Notes under the pieces: generated by a model
Database searches by the model: none
Told to the model about the DNA's origin: nothing
The model's input: the letters and a program-made list of their open reading frames with translations, nothing else
Program-made: the position numbers and the translations under genes
Part shown: positions 16,020 through 24,080 of the stretch, in pieces
Layout of the letters: the number at the start of each line of letters is the position of its first letter
Position numbering within the stretch: position 1 is the stretch's first letter
Assembly: GCA_964556665.1 (NCBI GenBank)
Contig: CAZKXU010000017.1
Span: 1 to 44,470 of the forward strand
Direction: 5' to 3'
Length of the DNA stretch: 44,470 bases
Source of the DNA: CAZKXU01 sp964556665
GTDB lineage: Bacteria; Bdellovibrionota_C; UBA2361; CAZKXU01

Positions 16020-17606
16020 ATGTTCGACAAACTGCGCTCATACTTTGCTCCTCCCATCGATGGTGGAATCAATCCGCTAAGCAGCTTCCTGCTCGCATTT
16101 GTGAGCGCGATATCTTCAGAGCTATTATTTTACAATTTTGTTGCTCCTAGCTCCCTTCTTACCTCTTTCTGTCGGGTTATTCTTCTTTTTGTTTCATTCT
16201 ATACATTTCATCGCTTCGCCTCTGTAAGTTTGTCTAATTATCGCCCTAATTTAAAAGATCTTTTTACCCTTACAATCATTACAGTCGTAGCGCTATTCAT
16301 AGTACTTATCTCTGAGATTATCTGCCATGGGATTCCTGGGTACCTCAAGGAGGCCCGTTATTTACTGGATCTAACCCCAGAATCTTTAAGGTATGCAACT
16401 CCGTATGCAACAGGCGGGTTAATATTGCAGGCGATTCTTGGAGTTCACTACGGACTAGTATTCGGTGTAAGCTTGGCGATGATTCTGGGCATCTATCTAG
16501 ATGCAACATGGCTGCCGCTTTATGTTTTAACTACGACCCTGGTTGCCTGTCTAAGTTTCTCAAGTTTTAGATCCAGGACTGCTTACATTAAAGCTGGCCT
16601 GAATGTATCAATCGTTGCGATCCTATTTGCCTTAGGATCTACCTTATTAGATCCGCAGGTGACCTTTGTAGATGGAGTTGCAAGAATCCTCTCCGCTCTT
16701 CTTGGCGGAGCGTTTTGTACCTTTCTAGCCGCAGGCATAACGCCGATCTTCGAGTACGTTGGCGGATATGTTACCGATATGCGGCTAATCGAGATGGCAA
16801 CCCTCGATCATCCTCTACTTAAAGAGCTGAGTATACAGGCACCGGGCACCTGGAACCATTCCATGGTAATGGGGATGATGGTTGAGTCTGCTGCAAGTGA
16901 GATCGGCGCTAACCCAGTACTTTCTAGGGTTTCCGCCTATTTTCATGACGTAGGAAAGGTTACTAAGCCGCTTTACTTCGTTGAGAACCAGCGTCCCGGG
17001 GAGAACCGCCATGACAAGCTTAGCCCTTCGATGTCAGCGCTGATAATTCGCTCTCATGTTAAGGACGGCATTGAACTGGCGCGGGAACATAAACTGCCTA
17101 AGCCGGTCGAGGAGATGATTCCGCAGCACCATGGGACATCCCTGATAGAGTATTTCTATGATAAGGCAAGAAAAGAGGCAGAGGAGGCCGGAGAGGATCC
17201 GGAGCTAGTCGATCTAACCCTATATTCCTATCCCGGACCCAAACCGCAGACCAAGGAGGCTGGGATTATTATGTTAGCCGATGGGATAGAAGCAGCCTCC
17301 CGCACCCTTAGCGAGCCTACCCTTGATCGCTTGCAGGGGCTTGTGCAGAAGTTGATTAACAAGGTCTTTTCGAGCGGTGAGCTTGATGAATGTGAGCTTA
17401 CCCTTAAGGATCTGCATGCAATTGCAAAGGCATTTACTAGGGTGCTTAACGGAATCTATCACCAGCGTATCGCTTATGCCGAGTCGGTAGAAAAAGGGGA
17501 TGAACCAACAGAGCAGGCAGCTAGTGAGCACTCCGGCAACGGATCTACAGAGAACAAAGAGGAGAAACCGGAGGAGAAGGAAGATCTTAAGAGATTGGGG
17601 TTGTGA
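16020..17606 (+). CDS. 7TM-HD domain phosphodiesterase, PgpH-like
   Basis: A 528-residue membrane protein. About six to seven membrane segments (roughly residues 22-240) precede a cytoplasmic HD domain with H280 (TWNHS), H309-D310 (YFHDVGK) and a downstream HH (PQHHGTS). PgpH of Listeria and relatives hydrolyses c-di-AMP with this HD domain. PgpH normally carries a large extracytoplasmic 7TMR-HDED sensor domain at its N-terminus; here that domain is missing, as only one short loop (about 103-127) separates the early segments. The C-terminal 40 residues are Glu/Lys-rich. It lies between phoH and ybeY, its usual place. The substrate (c-di-AMP or another nucleotide) is not proven. Confidence 0.92.
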   Translation: MFDKLRSYFAPPIDGGINPLSSFLLAFVSAISSELLFYNFVAPSSLLTSFCRVILLFVSFYTFHRFASVSLSNYRPNLKDLFTLTIITVVALFIVLISEIICHGIPGYLKEARYLLDLTPESLRYATPYATGGLILQAILGVHYGLVFGVSLAMILGIYLDATWLPLYVLTTTLVACLSFSSFRSRTAYIKAGLNVSIVAILFALGSTLLDPQVTFVDGVARILSALLGGAFCTFLAAGITPIFEYVGGYVTDMRLIEMATLDHPLLKELSIQAPGTWNHSMVMGMMVESAASEIGANPVLSRVSAYFHDVGKVTKPLYFVENQRPGENRHDKLSPSMSALIIRSHVKDGIELAREHKLPKPVEEMIPQHHGTSLIEYFYDKARKEAEEAGEDPELVDLTLYSYPGPKPQTKEAGIIMLADGIEAASRTLSEPTLDRLQGLVQKLINKVFSSGELDECELTLKDLHAIAKAFTRVLNGIYHQRIAYAESVEKGDEPTEQAASEHSGNGSTENKEEKPEEKEDLKRLGL

Positions 17607-17641
17607 TCTGCGCTAATATTAATTTTTGCATGACTATTTCC

Positions 17642-17723
17642 CCTGGGACCGCGGAGCTCCAGCTCCGCAACGTATTGCAAATTATACAATATTCAGGCGG
17701 AGCTGGAGCTCCGCGGTCCCAGG
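17642..17723. repeat. interspersed palindromic repeat, perfect 27-bp arms
   Basis: Arms 17642-17668 and 17697-17723 are perfectly complementary around a 28-base AT-rich loop. The outer half shares CTGGGACCGCGG with the copy at 14736, while the inner half is a different sequence (AGCTCCAGCTCCGC). It separates the 7TM-HD gene from ybeY. Confidence 0.85.
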
Positions 17724-17740
17724 ATCGATATTTATAGATA

Positions 17741-18235
17741 ATGCTAAAAACTTTCAAAAATAATAACTGGATCGTTCAAATTAAGCTTGAGACTCGTCGT
17801 CTTAAGCTAAATAGGAAAATTTTTACCACAATTGTTTGCGGAATACTTGACGAAGTTGCTCCAAAGAATCTTCATCGCAGCGGCATTGAAATAAGCTTCG
17901 TCTTTACTACTGACTCCCGCATTATGCTCTTAAATCGTGATTTTAGAGGGAAAAACAAGCCTACAGATGTACTTTCATTCCCGCAGCTAGAGGATCATTC
18001 TGGACTGACAACTACACTTGGAGATGTGGTCATATCTCTTCCGACTGCATTACGTCAGTCAAAAATGTATGGAGTTACCCTTAATGAAGAGATTTTAAGA
18101 CTTGTTATTCACGGCATTCTTCATCTGCTCGGCTTTGATCACGAGAAGGTTCCGAAAAAAGTTGCGGCACGGATGCGTCGCACAGAGAAAAAACTTTTTT
18201 CGAAATTCCAGAATGACTTTTTCTCGGTATTTTAA
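17741..18235 (+). CDS. ybeY: rRNA maturation factor YbeY (endoribonuclease)
   Basis: A 164-residue zinc endoribonuclease needed for 16S rRNA 3'-end maturation and ribosome quality control. The zinc motif HGILHLLGFDH gives ligands H124, H128 and H134. Family segments NRDFRGKNKPTDVLSFP and LGDVVIS are intact. It follows phoH and the 7TM-HD gene, its conserved neighbours. No strong ribosome-binding site is visible; the perfect palindrome ends 17 bases before the ATG. Confidence 0.96.
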   Translation: MLKTFKNNNWIVQIKLETRRLKLNRKIFTTIVCGILDEVAPKNLHRSGIEISFVFTTDSRIMLLNRDFRGKNKPTDVLSFPQLEDHSGLTTTLGDVVISLPTALRQSKMYGVTLNEEILRLVIHGILHLLGFDHEKVPKKVAARMRRTEKKLFSKFQNDFFSVF

Positions 18236-18254
18236 AAAATCTTTTGATTTTTAC

Positions 18255-18283
18255 TTGACAAACTCCTCAAATATCCTTATTAC
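18255..18283 (+). promoter_or_regulatory. sigma-70-like promoter of the acidic-protein gene
   Basis: A consensus TTGACA (18255-18260) and TATTAC (18278-18283) are separated by 17 bp. The predicted leader is about 105 bases long and ends with GAGAGGGG, a fair ribosome-binding site, before the ATG at 18395. Confidence 0.6.
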
Positions 18284-18394
18284 GTTTTTATAGGGTCATT
18301 TATTTTTGACTAAATAAAAGAATTGAACGAGTCACACCAGGTTTTCATACATACCTCAGAGCGACTGAAGAACTTGAGAGGGGTAGGCAGATAG

Positions 18395-20068
18395 ATGAAC
18401 GAATCACTAGCAGCCACTCCGAAATCAAACTCGATCGCAAGAGAAGAAGCTCCAGCCGCTCCAGAAGAGCCTGACGGGGCCAGTCGCAATGCCGAAGTAC
18501 GCGCAGGTTTAACTAGCGCCCAGACAATCCCTGAAGTTGCCGGTATTATTGATAGGGATTCTGCTCTAGATCTCACAAAAGAAGAGATTCACAGACTTGC
18601 AGATCCAGCCATTGCTCCGGTTGAAGTATCGGTAGAGCATCTTACAGATCTTAATTTAGCAGAGGAAGAGCTCCCTTCCGGCTATCGAAAATTACCAGCT
18701 GAGCCAAAATTAGATACGTCAGCTGAGGATGAGGAAGAGGCTGCTCAGCCAAGCAGTAGAGGAAAGCACGCTAAGACTAATGATTCTAAATCTGATACAG
18801 ATCGGAATGATGGAGATTTGGATCTTGACGGCGTAGAAATCGGCGGAGCAGGGGATTTTGATGATGATACATTGCCTACTGAGGGTGATGTAACTTTTGA
18901 AGTAGAGTTCGATGGAGCTACCGAGGATGATGCCCGCTTAAGATATGACGAAATATCCGAGGCTCAAATTGATGATGAAGGAGAGGCCTCGCAATATGAT
19001 CTTATGCTTGAAGCGATAGATCGTGCACGTGCACTAGAAGAGCGCATAGCCGCGCTTGATCCGGAAGGGAATGAGCCTGCACCGGTAGAGGAGATAGATT
19101 TAGAGAGTCTTTATACAATTAATTTAGTTGGCGGTGCAGTATTAGACGTAGATGTAGACGCGGATAAGGATGGTACCGCGGCGCAGGGCCAAGGTGAAGG
19201 AAATGGTACGGATGGCGCTCTGACTGAGGATCCAGCCGAGGCTAGCCCGGTAGTTGGCAGCTTTGAAGGGGTGATCGGCCTGGATGATGATGGTGAGCCT
19301 ATTTTGGGCACTGTTTTTGAGCTCGGGGCTGTAAATGATAATGGGGAACCGGTTGTGGATGATGGCCAGGGCACCGCTTTAGGCTTTCAAAATGGGAATG
19401 GCGTTGGTGAGGATCCGGAGGAGGATCCTGATGCAGATAATGCTGGGGTAGTTAGAGACGGGACGAATGGAGAACCATTTGTTACAGCTGAGGACGGAGA
19501 CGCCACAGTTGATCCCGACTCAGATAATCCTGCTTTTGCAGTAGCTGGTCTGGGCAGTGATTCCGATAGCGATCCTAAGTTAGAGGAAGCGGCAGATGAA
19601 GTTTTACTACATATAGATGAAGAACCTGATTCGGATGACGATGATTCTACCTTTACGGGCGGATTGGGTCGGGCAGAAGATCCGGAAGAGGATGAGGTCG
19701 TCGTTGGTAATTTTAGCTTAGTAAATGTTGATAGTGAACTATTCCCAGAAGAGATTGCTCTAAAGAATCGCAGAATTCACATTTTAAGGGAGCTTCTTTT
19801 ACGCATGGAGGAAGGGTTTAATTTTCAGCCTATTCTTTTAAAGCGTAGAAAAAACCTTCAATCTGAATACTATTTAGAGCTCCTGATCCTTGATCTTATG
19901 GAGGAGCTAGGGTTAGAGACAGATAAGTTTGAGGAACTGCTTCAGTATCTTGGGGTAGATGCAGAGGATATTCAGTATATAAATCTGTTACGTGAGGATA
20001 TTAAGTTTAGAGCTGTTACACCTACCTGCTCAAATAATTCAGGTAAACAGATACAGGCGATCATCTGA
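18395..20068 (+). CDS. large acidic low-complexity protein, unknown function
   Basis: A 557-residue protein that I do not recognise. No signal peptide or membrane segment is seen. Residues 1 to about 440 are very rich in Asp, Glu, Gly and Ala and are probably disordered. They contain loosely repeated phrases: GLDDDGEPILGTVFE, AVNDNGEPVVDDG and RDGTNGEPFVTAEDG, and pairs such as EDPEEDPDAD and AEDPEEDEVV. The last about 115 residues look folded and helical (IHILRELLLRMEEGFNFQPIL... then LELLILDLMEELGLETDKFEELLQYLG). The gene has its own good promoter and is followed by a DUF4143 ATPase. A scaffold, adaptor or ion-binding role could be imagined, but nothing in the sequence decides it. Confidence 0.8.
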   Translation: MNESLAATPKSNSIAREEAPAAPEEPDGASRNAEVRAGLTSAQTIPEVAGIIDRDSALDLTKEEIHRLADPAIAPVEVSVEHLTDLNLAEEELPSGYRKLPAEPKLDTSAEDEEEAAQPSSRGKHAKTNDSKSDTDRNDGDLDLDGVEIGGAGDFDDDTLPTEGDVTFEVEFDGATEDDARLRYDEISEAQIDDEGEASQYDLMLEAIDRARALEERIAALDPEGNEPAPVEEIDLESLYTINLVGGAVLDVDVDADKDGTAAQGQGEGNGTDGALTEDPAEASPVVGSFEGVIGLDDDGEPILGTVFELGAVNDNGEPVVDDGQGTALGFQNGNGVGEDPEEDPDADNAGVVRDGTNGEPFVTAEDGDATVDPDSDNPAFAVAGLGSDSDSDPKLEEAADEVLLHIDEEPDSDDDDSTFTGGLGRAEDPEEDEVVVGNFSLVNVDSELFPEEIALKNRRIHILRELLLRMEEGFNFQPILLKRRKNLQSEYYLELLILDLMEELGLETDKFEELLQYLGVDAEDIQYINLLREDIKFRAVTPTCSNNSGKQIQAII

Positions 20069-20081
20069 CAACATTACCCTC

Positions 20082-20139
20082 TTGCTCTTCCTGAAGTACT
20101 ACTTTAGAATTACTCAGTATTTTCAAAGTAGCACTTTAG
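20082..20139 (+). promoter_or_regulatory. promoter overlapped by two related dyads
   Basis: TTGCTC (20082-20087) and TAGAAT (20105-20110) are separated by 17 bp. AAGTACTACTTTAG (20094-20107) lies in the spacer and overlaps the -10 box. A related AAGTAGCACTTTAG (20126-20139, 12 of 14 identical) lies 32 bp further on and ends 3 bases before the ATG at 20143. Each copy contains a small dyad (AAGTA-C-TACTT and AAAGT-AGC-ACTTT). This is the layout of a repressor-controlled promoter with operators about three helical turns apart. Confidence 0.55.
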
Positions 20140-20142
20140 TCT

Positions 20143-21300
20143 ATGTATAACCGCATAATATCATTACCAAAAAATCGAAGTTTTTTTCTGTTTGGACAGC
20201 GAGGGACTGGGAAAACGTCGCTTATTAGATCTAGCTTTAGAGAAAGTGCCTTAATCTTAAATCTATTAGATTCTAAAATCTTTCTCGATCTTGTGAATTC
20301 ACCTTGGAAGCTTAGGGAATACGCACTTTCAAAAAAGACCAATCAAGAACTAATAGTAATCGATGAAATCCAGAAAATTCCAGCTTTGCTAGACGAGGTG
20401 CATTTGCTTATTGAAGAGCACAACTTAAAATTTGCACTGACCGGATCGAGTGCCAGAAAGTTAAAAAGGGCTGGAGTAAATCTATTAGCTGGCCGTGCGT
20501 TAGACTATAAGCTCTATCCGTTGACGCATAGAGAATTAGGAGAGGATTTTCAACTGGAGCAGACTCTTCAGTGGGGAAGCCTGCCCATTACAGTAACTGA
20601 GCACGATGAAAAATTAAAGGAAGAATATCTATATGCATATGTTACTTCCTATCTCGAGCAAGAGATCGTACTTGAACAGGTCGTAAGGCAAATAGAGCCG
20701 TTCACAAAGTTTTTAGAGATAGCGGCACAATCCAACAACAACTTAGTTAATTATGAAAATATAGCAAAAGATGTGAAGGTTAGCGCTGTTTCCGTTAAAA
20801 CATACTTCCAAATTTTAATTGATACGCTGATTGGCTTTTACCTTCCAGCCTTTAGCACCTCCATCAGAAAAAGGCAAAAAGTAGCGCCAAAATTTTATTT
20901 TTATGACATCGGGCTATTAAGAGCCTTACAAAAAACTCTTTTAATTAAGCCCATACAGAAAACCTTTGAATATGGGCTCCTTTTTGAAACCTTTATTATC
21001 AATGAAATTGTACGTCTTAACGAATATTACCGCTGTCGTTTTGAGTTTAGCCACTTACGTTTGGCAGACGATGCTGAAATTGATTTAATTATTGAACGTC
21101 CAGGCAAAAAGACAATTTTACTTGAAATAAAATCTAAGGAAAATATCGATGAGCGTGATGTATCCAAGCTTAGCGCACTTGCAATGGAGATTAAAAATTC
21201 AGTTCCGTATTATTTTTGCATGACTAATTCCCGTAAGCTGATTAAAAATGTGTTATGCTTAAATTGGCGTGAAGGAATCGATGAGATTTTTCAGCAATGA
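20143..21300 (+). CDS. AAA_14 / DUF4143 ATPase, second copy
   Basis: A 385-residue paralogue of the protein at 8294, with the same architecture throughout: Walker A GQRGTGKT at residues 18-25, Walker B IVIDEIQKIP, the LTGSSARKLKRA segment, a winged-helix-like part (AKDVKVSAVSVKTYF), APKFYFYDIG and a C-terminal AEIDLIIE...LLEIKSKE with the D...ExK pattern. The two copies are clearly diverged, so this is not a recent duplication. The ATG at 20143 follows the operator-like repeats directly, with no Shine-Dalgarno sequence. It faces the histidine-kinase gene. The biological role of the family is not established. Confidence 0.9.
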   Translation: MYNRIISLPKNRSFFLFGQRGTGKTSLIRSSFRESALILNLLDSKIFLDLVNSPWKLREYALSKKTNQELIVIDEIQKIPALLDEVHLLIEEHNLKFALTGSSARKLKRAGVNLLAGRALDYKLYPLTHRELGEDFQLEQTLQWGSLPITVTEHDEKLKEEYLYAYVTSYLEQEIVLEQVVRQIEPFTKFLEIAAQSNNNLVNYENIAKDVKVSAVSVKTYFQILIDTLIGFYLPAFSTSIRKRQKVAPKFYFYDIGLLRALQKTLLIKPIQKTFEYGLLFETFIINEIVRLNEYYRCRFEFSHLRLADDAEIDLIIERPGKKTILLEIKSKENIDERDVSKLSALAMEIKNSVPYYFCMTNSRKLIKNVLCLNWREGIDEIFQQ

Positions 21301-21351
21301 TTTTATCATCGTTATAATTGATCGCCTCAGGACTTAGGTAATTTCAGGGTC

Positions 21352-21378
21352 GAAAGCGGAGTATTTTACTCCCCTTTC
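21352..21378. terminator. hairpin between convergent genes
   Basis: GGAGTA (21358-21363) pairs with TACTCC (21367-21372), extended by GAAAG/CTTTC outside a single mismatch. It lies between the convergent DUF4143 ATPase and histidine-kinase genes and may stop transcription from both sides, although no long T-run follows. Confidence 0.45.
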
Positions 21379-21391
21379 TACCCAAAAATTA

Positions 21392-22651
21392 TTAAGAGTC
21401 TACCCCTTGCCCCTCTAACCTAAACCGAAACGTACTCCCCTGCCCCTCTACGCTCTCTACATCTATTGCTGAACCATGTGCCTTGGCAATGGCGCGTGCA
21501 GTGGCAAGACCTAGTCCTAACCCGCAGGATTTAAACTCAAAATCACCTGAAGAATGGTGCATTGCGCTTGCAACTTCATAAAACTTCTGAAAAATAAGTG
21601 AGAGCTGATCTTTAGGTATGCCAATGCCGGTATCTTTAACAGCAAATTCTACAAAACCACTCTGGCGGGAAGCTGAAATTTCGATACTTCCATTGTCTGG
21701 TGTGAAACGGATTGCGTTAGAGAGTAAGTTACGAAGCAGTATATATACCAGTGCAAAGTCACCCTTAACTGTCGTGGCGCGTGGATCGACTTTAAGTTCT
21801 AATTTAAGTTTGCGCGTCTCTAGAGCAGCCTTAAATGGCGTTACGACTTCATTTATTAACGAGGTAACGGAGATAGGCTCAGCGTTTGCAGCCATTCCTG
21901 AGCCGCCGAAATCGGCTAAGGTAAGGTTTCTAATATCAGAGATTAACTTTGTAAGTCGAGCTACCCCATCTAACAATGCTTGCGAAATTTTTGACCTGGT
22001 AGCCTCATCTGATATTGATCCGCCAGCCAAAACCTGAGTCGAGAGCTGAATAATATTCAGTGGTGTTCGGAACTCATGAGAGATAATAGTCATCATCTCA
22101 TTTTTCCTGCGCTCTAACGTCTCTAAAGTTTTATTTCGCTCAGTTACTGCCTCATATAGACGAGCGTTATCGATTGCAAGGGAGATCTGATGACCACATT
22201 GCTCTAGAAATATTAGATCCGCTGTATTAAAGACCCCATTATTTTTGTTAAGAACCTGGATTGCTCCGATGCGATCCTTGCCGCGCACAGTTAGCGGAAC
22301 GCAGAGGAGGTCACGGGTCTTAAAGGAGCCCTCTTTATCGACCTCTTTAAAAAATCTAGGATCACTCTGTGCATCGGCAACCAGTACCGACTCCTGCCTA
22401 TCGATGGCCCAGCCTACAATACCGCGCCCGGCAGGCATCTTCATGCCTTCTAGCCGGTTCTCCTCCCCACCTTCAAGCACCCAGAATGTTAATTCCTTTG
22501 CCTCTGGCGAAAGCACAAAAACTGATACAGCTTCTGCCTTTAGGATACCCTTAAGATGTTTCATGGCTGCACTTACAACTGTCTGAGTTGAAAGCCCAGA
22601 GGTAAGAAAGAGCGGCAACCTTGCAAGAAATGTAAGTTGTTCAGTGTCCAT
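21392..22651 (-). CDS. GAF-domain sensor histidine kinase
   Basis: A 419-residue soluble histidine kinase. A GAF sensor domain covers about residues 15-170. It is followed by a short coiled linker and the HisKA dimerisation helix with the phospho-acceptor H192 in IISHEFRTPLN. The HATPase domain has the N box (LLRNLLSNAIRFTP), G1 (VKDTGIGIP) and G2 (GLGLGLATARAI). No membrane segment is visible, so it senses a cytoplasmic signal. It is encoded 11 bp downstream of the CDGSH gene and is probably co-transcribed with it. The lone response regulator at 25277-25687 is a possible partner but is separated by two plus-strand genes. Confidence 0.95.
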   Translation of the reverse strand: MDTEQLTFLARLPLFLTSGLSTQTVVSAAMKHLKGILKAEAVSVFVLSPEAKELTFWVLEGGEENRLEGMKMPAGRGIVGWAIDRQESVLVADAQSDPRFFKEVDKEGSFKTRDLLCVPLTVRGKDRIGAIQVLNKNNGVFNTADLIFLEQCGHQISLAIDNARLYEAVTERNKTLETLERRKNEMMTIISHEFRTPLNIIQLSTQVLAGGSISDEATRSKISQALLDGVARLTKLISDIRNLTLADFGGSGMAANAEPISVTSLINEVVTPFKAALETRKLKLELKVDPRATTVKGDFALVYILLRNLLSNAIRFTPDNGSIEISASRQSGFVEFAVKDTGIGIPKDQLSLIFQKFYEVASAMHHSSGDFEFKSCGLGLGLATARAIAKAHGSAIDVESVEGQGSTFRFRLEGQGVDS

Positions 22652-22662
22652 TATCCGGTATT

Positions 22663-22887
22663 TTAAGCCTTCTTGGGTGGCAATACAGAGGCCGTCACCT
22701 CAGAAATAAAACCGCATTTACTATGAGCGCCGTCGCAGAACGGTTTATTGGCACTTTGACCGCAGCGGCATAGGCCGATCGCGGTGCGACCAGCTAGGTC
22801 GTACTTCCCCTCCTTGTCATCATAGATCTCAAAATCACCTTCAATCTTAATCGATCCATTTTTCTTTATCAGAATTTTAGCTGTCAT
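22663..22887 (-). CDS. CDGSH iron-sulfur domain protein
   Basis: A 74-residue protein with a single CDGSH-type 2Fe-2S site: C40, C42, C51 and H55 in the pattern CRCGQSANKPFCDGAH. The N-terminal strand segment (ILIKKNGSIKIEGDFEI) is typical of the short bacterial form. Such proteins hold a redox-active or transferable cluster. Co-orientation with the GAF kinase 11 bp downstream suggests a link between redox or Fe-S state and signalling, which is inference from context only. Confidence 0.92.
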   Translation of the reverse strand: MTAKILIKKNGSIKIEGDFEIYDDKEGKYDLAGRTAIGLCRCGQSANKPFCDGAHSKCGFISEVTASVLPPKKA

Positions 22888-22951
22888 ATCTTGATACTAA
22901 TTCCTAAACTGCATCTTGGACAACCGTATTTATTTCTGCTACCTTGCAAAT

Positions 22952-24068
22952 ATGTCAGATACTCTTGATATCTCGGAATCCAGAGATAAGATTCGATCTC
23001 TATCTGTAAGAATTGATGCTTTACAGGGGTTTCTTTGACATCCCATCGAAAAAATCACGATTAATTGAATTAGAGCAGTCAAGCCAGGATTCCACCCTTT
23101 GGAACGATAGCGTTAAAGCCAAGGGAATCATGCGGGAGCGATCCCTAATTCAGGAAGTTGTTCGTTCCTATGAAGATCTTAGAAAGCAGCTTGCAGATGT
23201 CATGGTAGCTTTTGAATTGGCACGTGAGTCAGATGATGGTGAATTTATTTCTGAACTAAAAACTGAGCTCAAGAGCCTTACCTCTAAGGTTCAGGAGCAG
23301 GAGTTTAAGGTAAAGATGAGCGGGCGCTTTGATCACATGAGTGCTTTAATCGAATTTAATAGCGGTTCCGGCGGTACCGAAGCACAAGACTGGGCTCTAA
23401 TGTTAATGCGCATGTATATTCGTTGGGCTGAGCGTAAGGGATTTAAGATTGAAGAGCTTGATTTTCAAGCCGGTGAAGGAGCTGGGATAAAGTCTGCAGT
23501 ATTGTATATCGAGGGAACATACGCTTACGGCCATCTACGATCAGAGTCAGGTGTTCATAGGCTCGTTAGAATCTCACCTTTTGACTCTAATGCTCGTAGG
23601 CATACCTCATTTGCTTCAGTGCTCGTCAGTCCAGACGTAGAGGAGGATATAGATATTGTTATAAATGAGGCAGATCTAAAGATTGATACCTATAGAGCTT
23701 CAGGTGCCGGTGGACAACATGTCAACAAAACGGACTCTGCGGTGCGGCTTACTCACATCCCCTCCGGCATAGTAGTAGCATGTCAAAACGAGCGTTCTCA
23801 GCATAAAAATAAGGCTCGAGCTATGAAGGTATTAAAGGCCAAGCTATATGAACTAGAGGAGCAGAAACGGCTCTCTGAACTTAATAAGATAAAGGGTGAA
23901 CGGAAAAAGATTGACTTTGGAAGTCAGATTCGGTCATACGTAATGCACCCTTATCAGCTTGTAAAGGACATCCGTACAGAATGCCAGAGTTCAGATGTTT
24001 CTGGGGTGCTTGATGGTAAAATAGATGCATTTATTGAGGCATATCTATTTAGTGCCGAAAATATTTAG
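22952..24068 (+). CDS. prfB: peptide chain release factor 2, programmed +1 frameshift
   Basis: RF2 recognises UGA and UAA stops. The coding region is split: 22952-23035 (28 codons, ATG start) ends at an in-frame TGA (23036-23038), and translation resumes one base on at GAC (23037) to 24068, giving about 371 residues, close to E. coli RF2 (365). The recoding site has an internal Shine-Dalgarno-like AGGGG, then TTT CTT TGA C, almost the same as the classical prfB site. The protein carries the tripeptide SPF (RISPFDSN), which reads the stop codon, and GGQ (GAGGQHVNK), which triggers hydrolysis. A call starting at 23013 misses the true N-terminus. It is divergent from the CDGSH gene and is followed 12 bp later by the oxoamine-synthase-like gene. 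Confidence 0.95.
23025..23039 (+). promoter_or_regulatory. prfB +1 programmed frameshift site
   Basis: AGGGG (23025-23029), a 3-base spacer, the slippery CTT (23033-23035) and TGAC (23036-23039) follow the conserved RF2 autoregulation signal. When RF2 is scarce, slow termination at the UGA lets the ribosome slip from CUU to UUU and continue in the +1 frame. Confidence 0.93.
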
Positions 24069-24080
24069 TTAGAGTATTTA

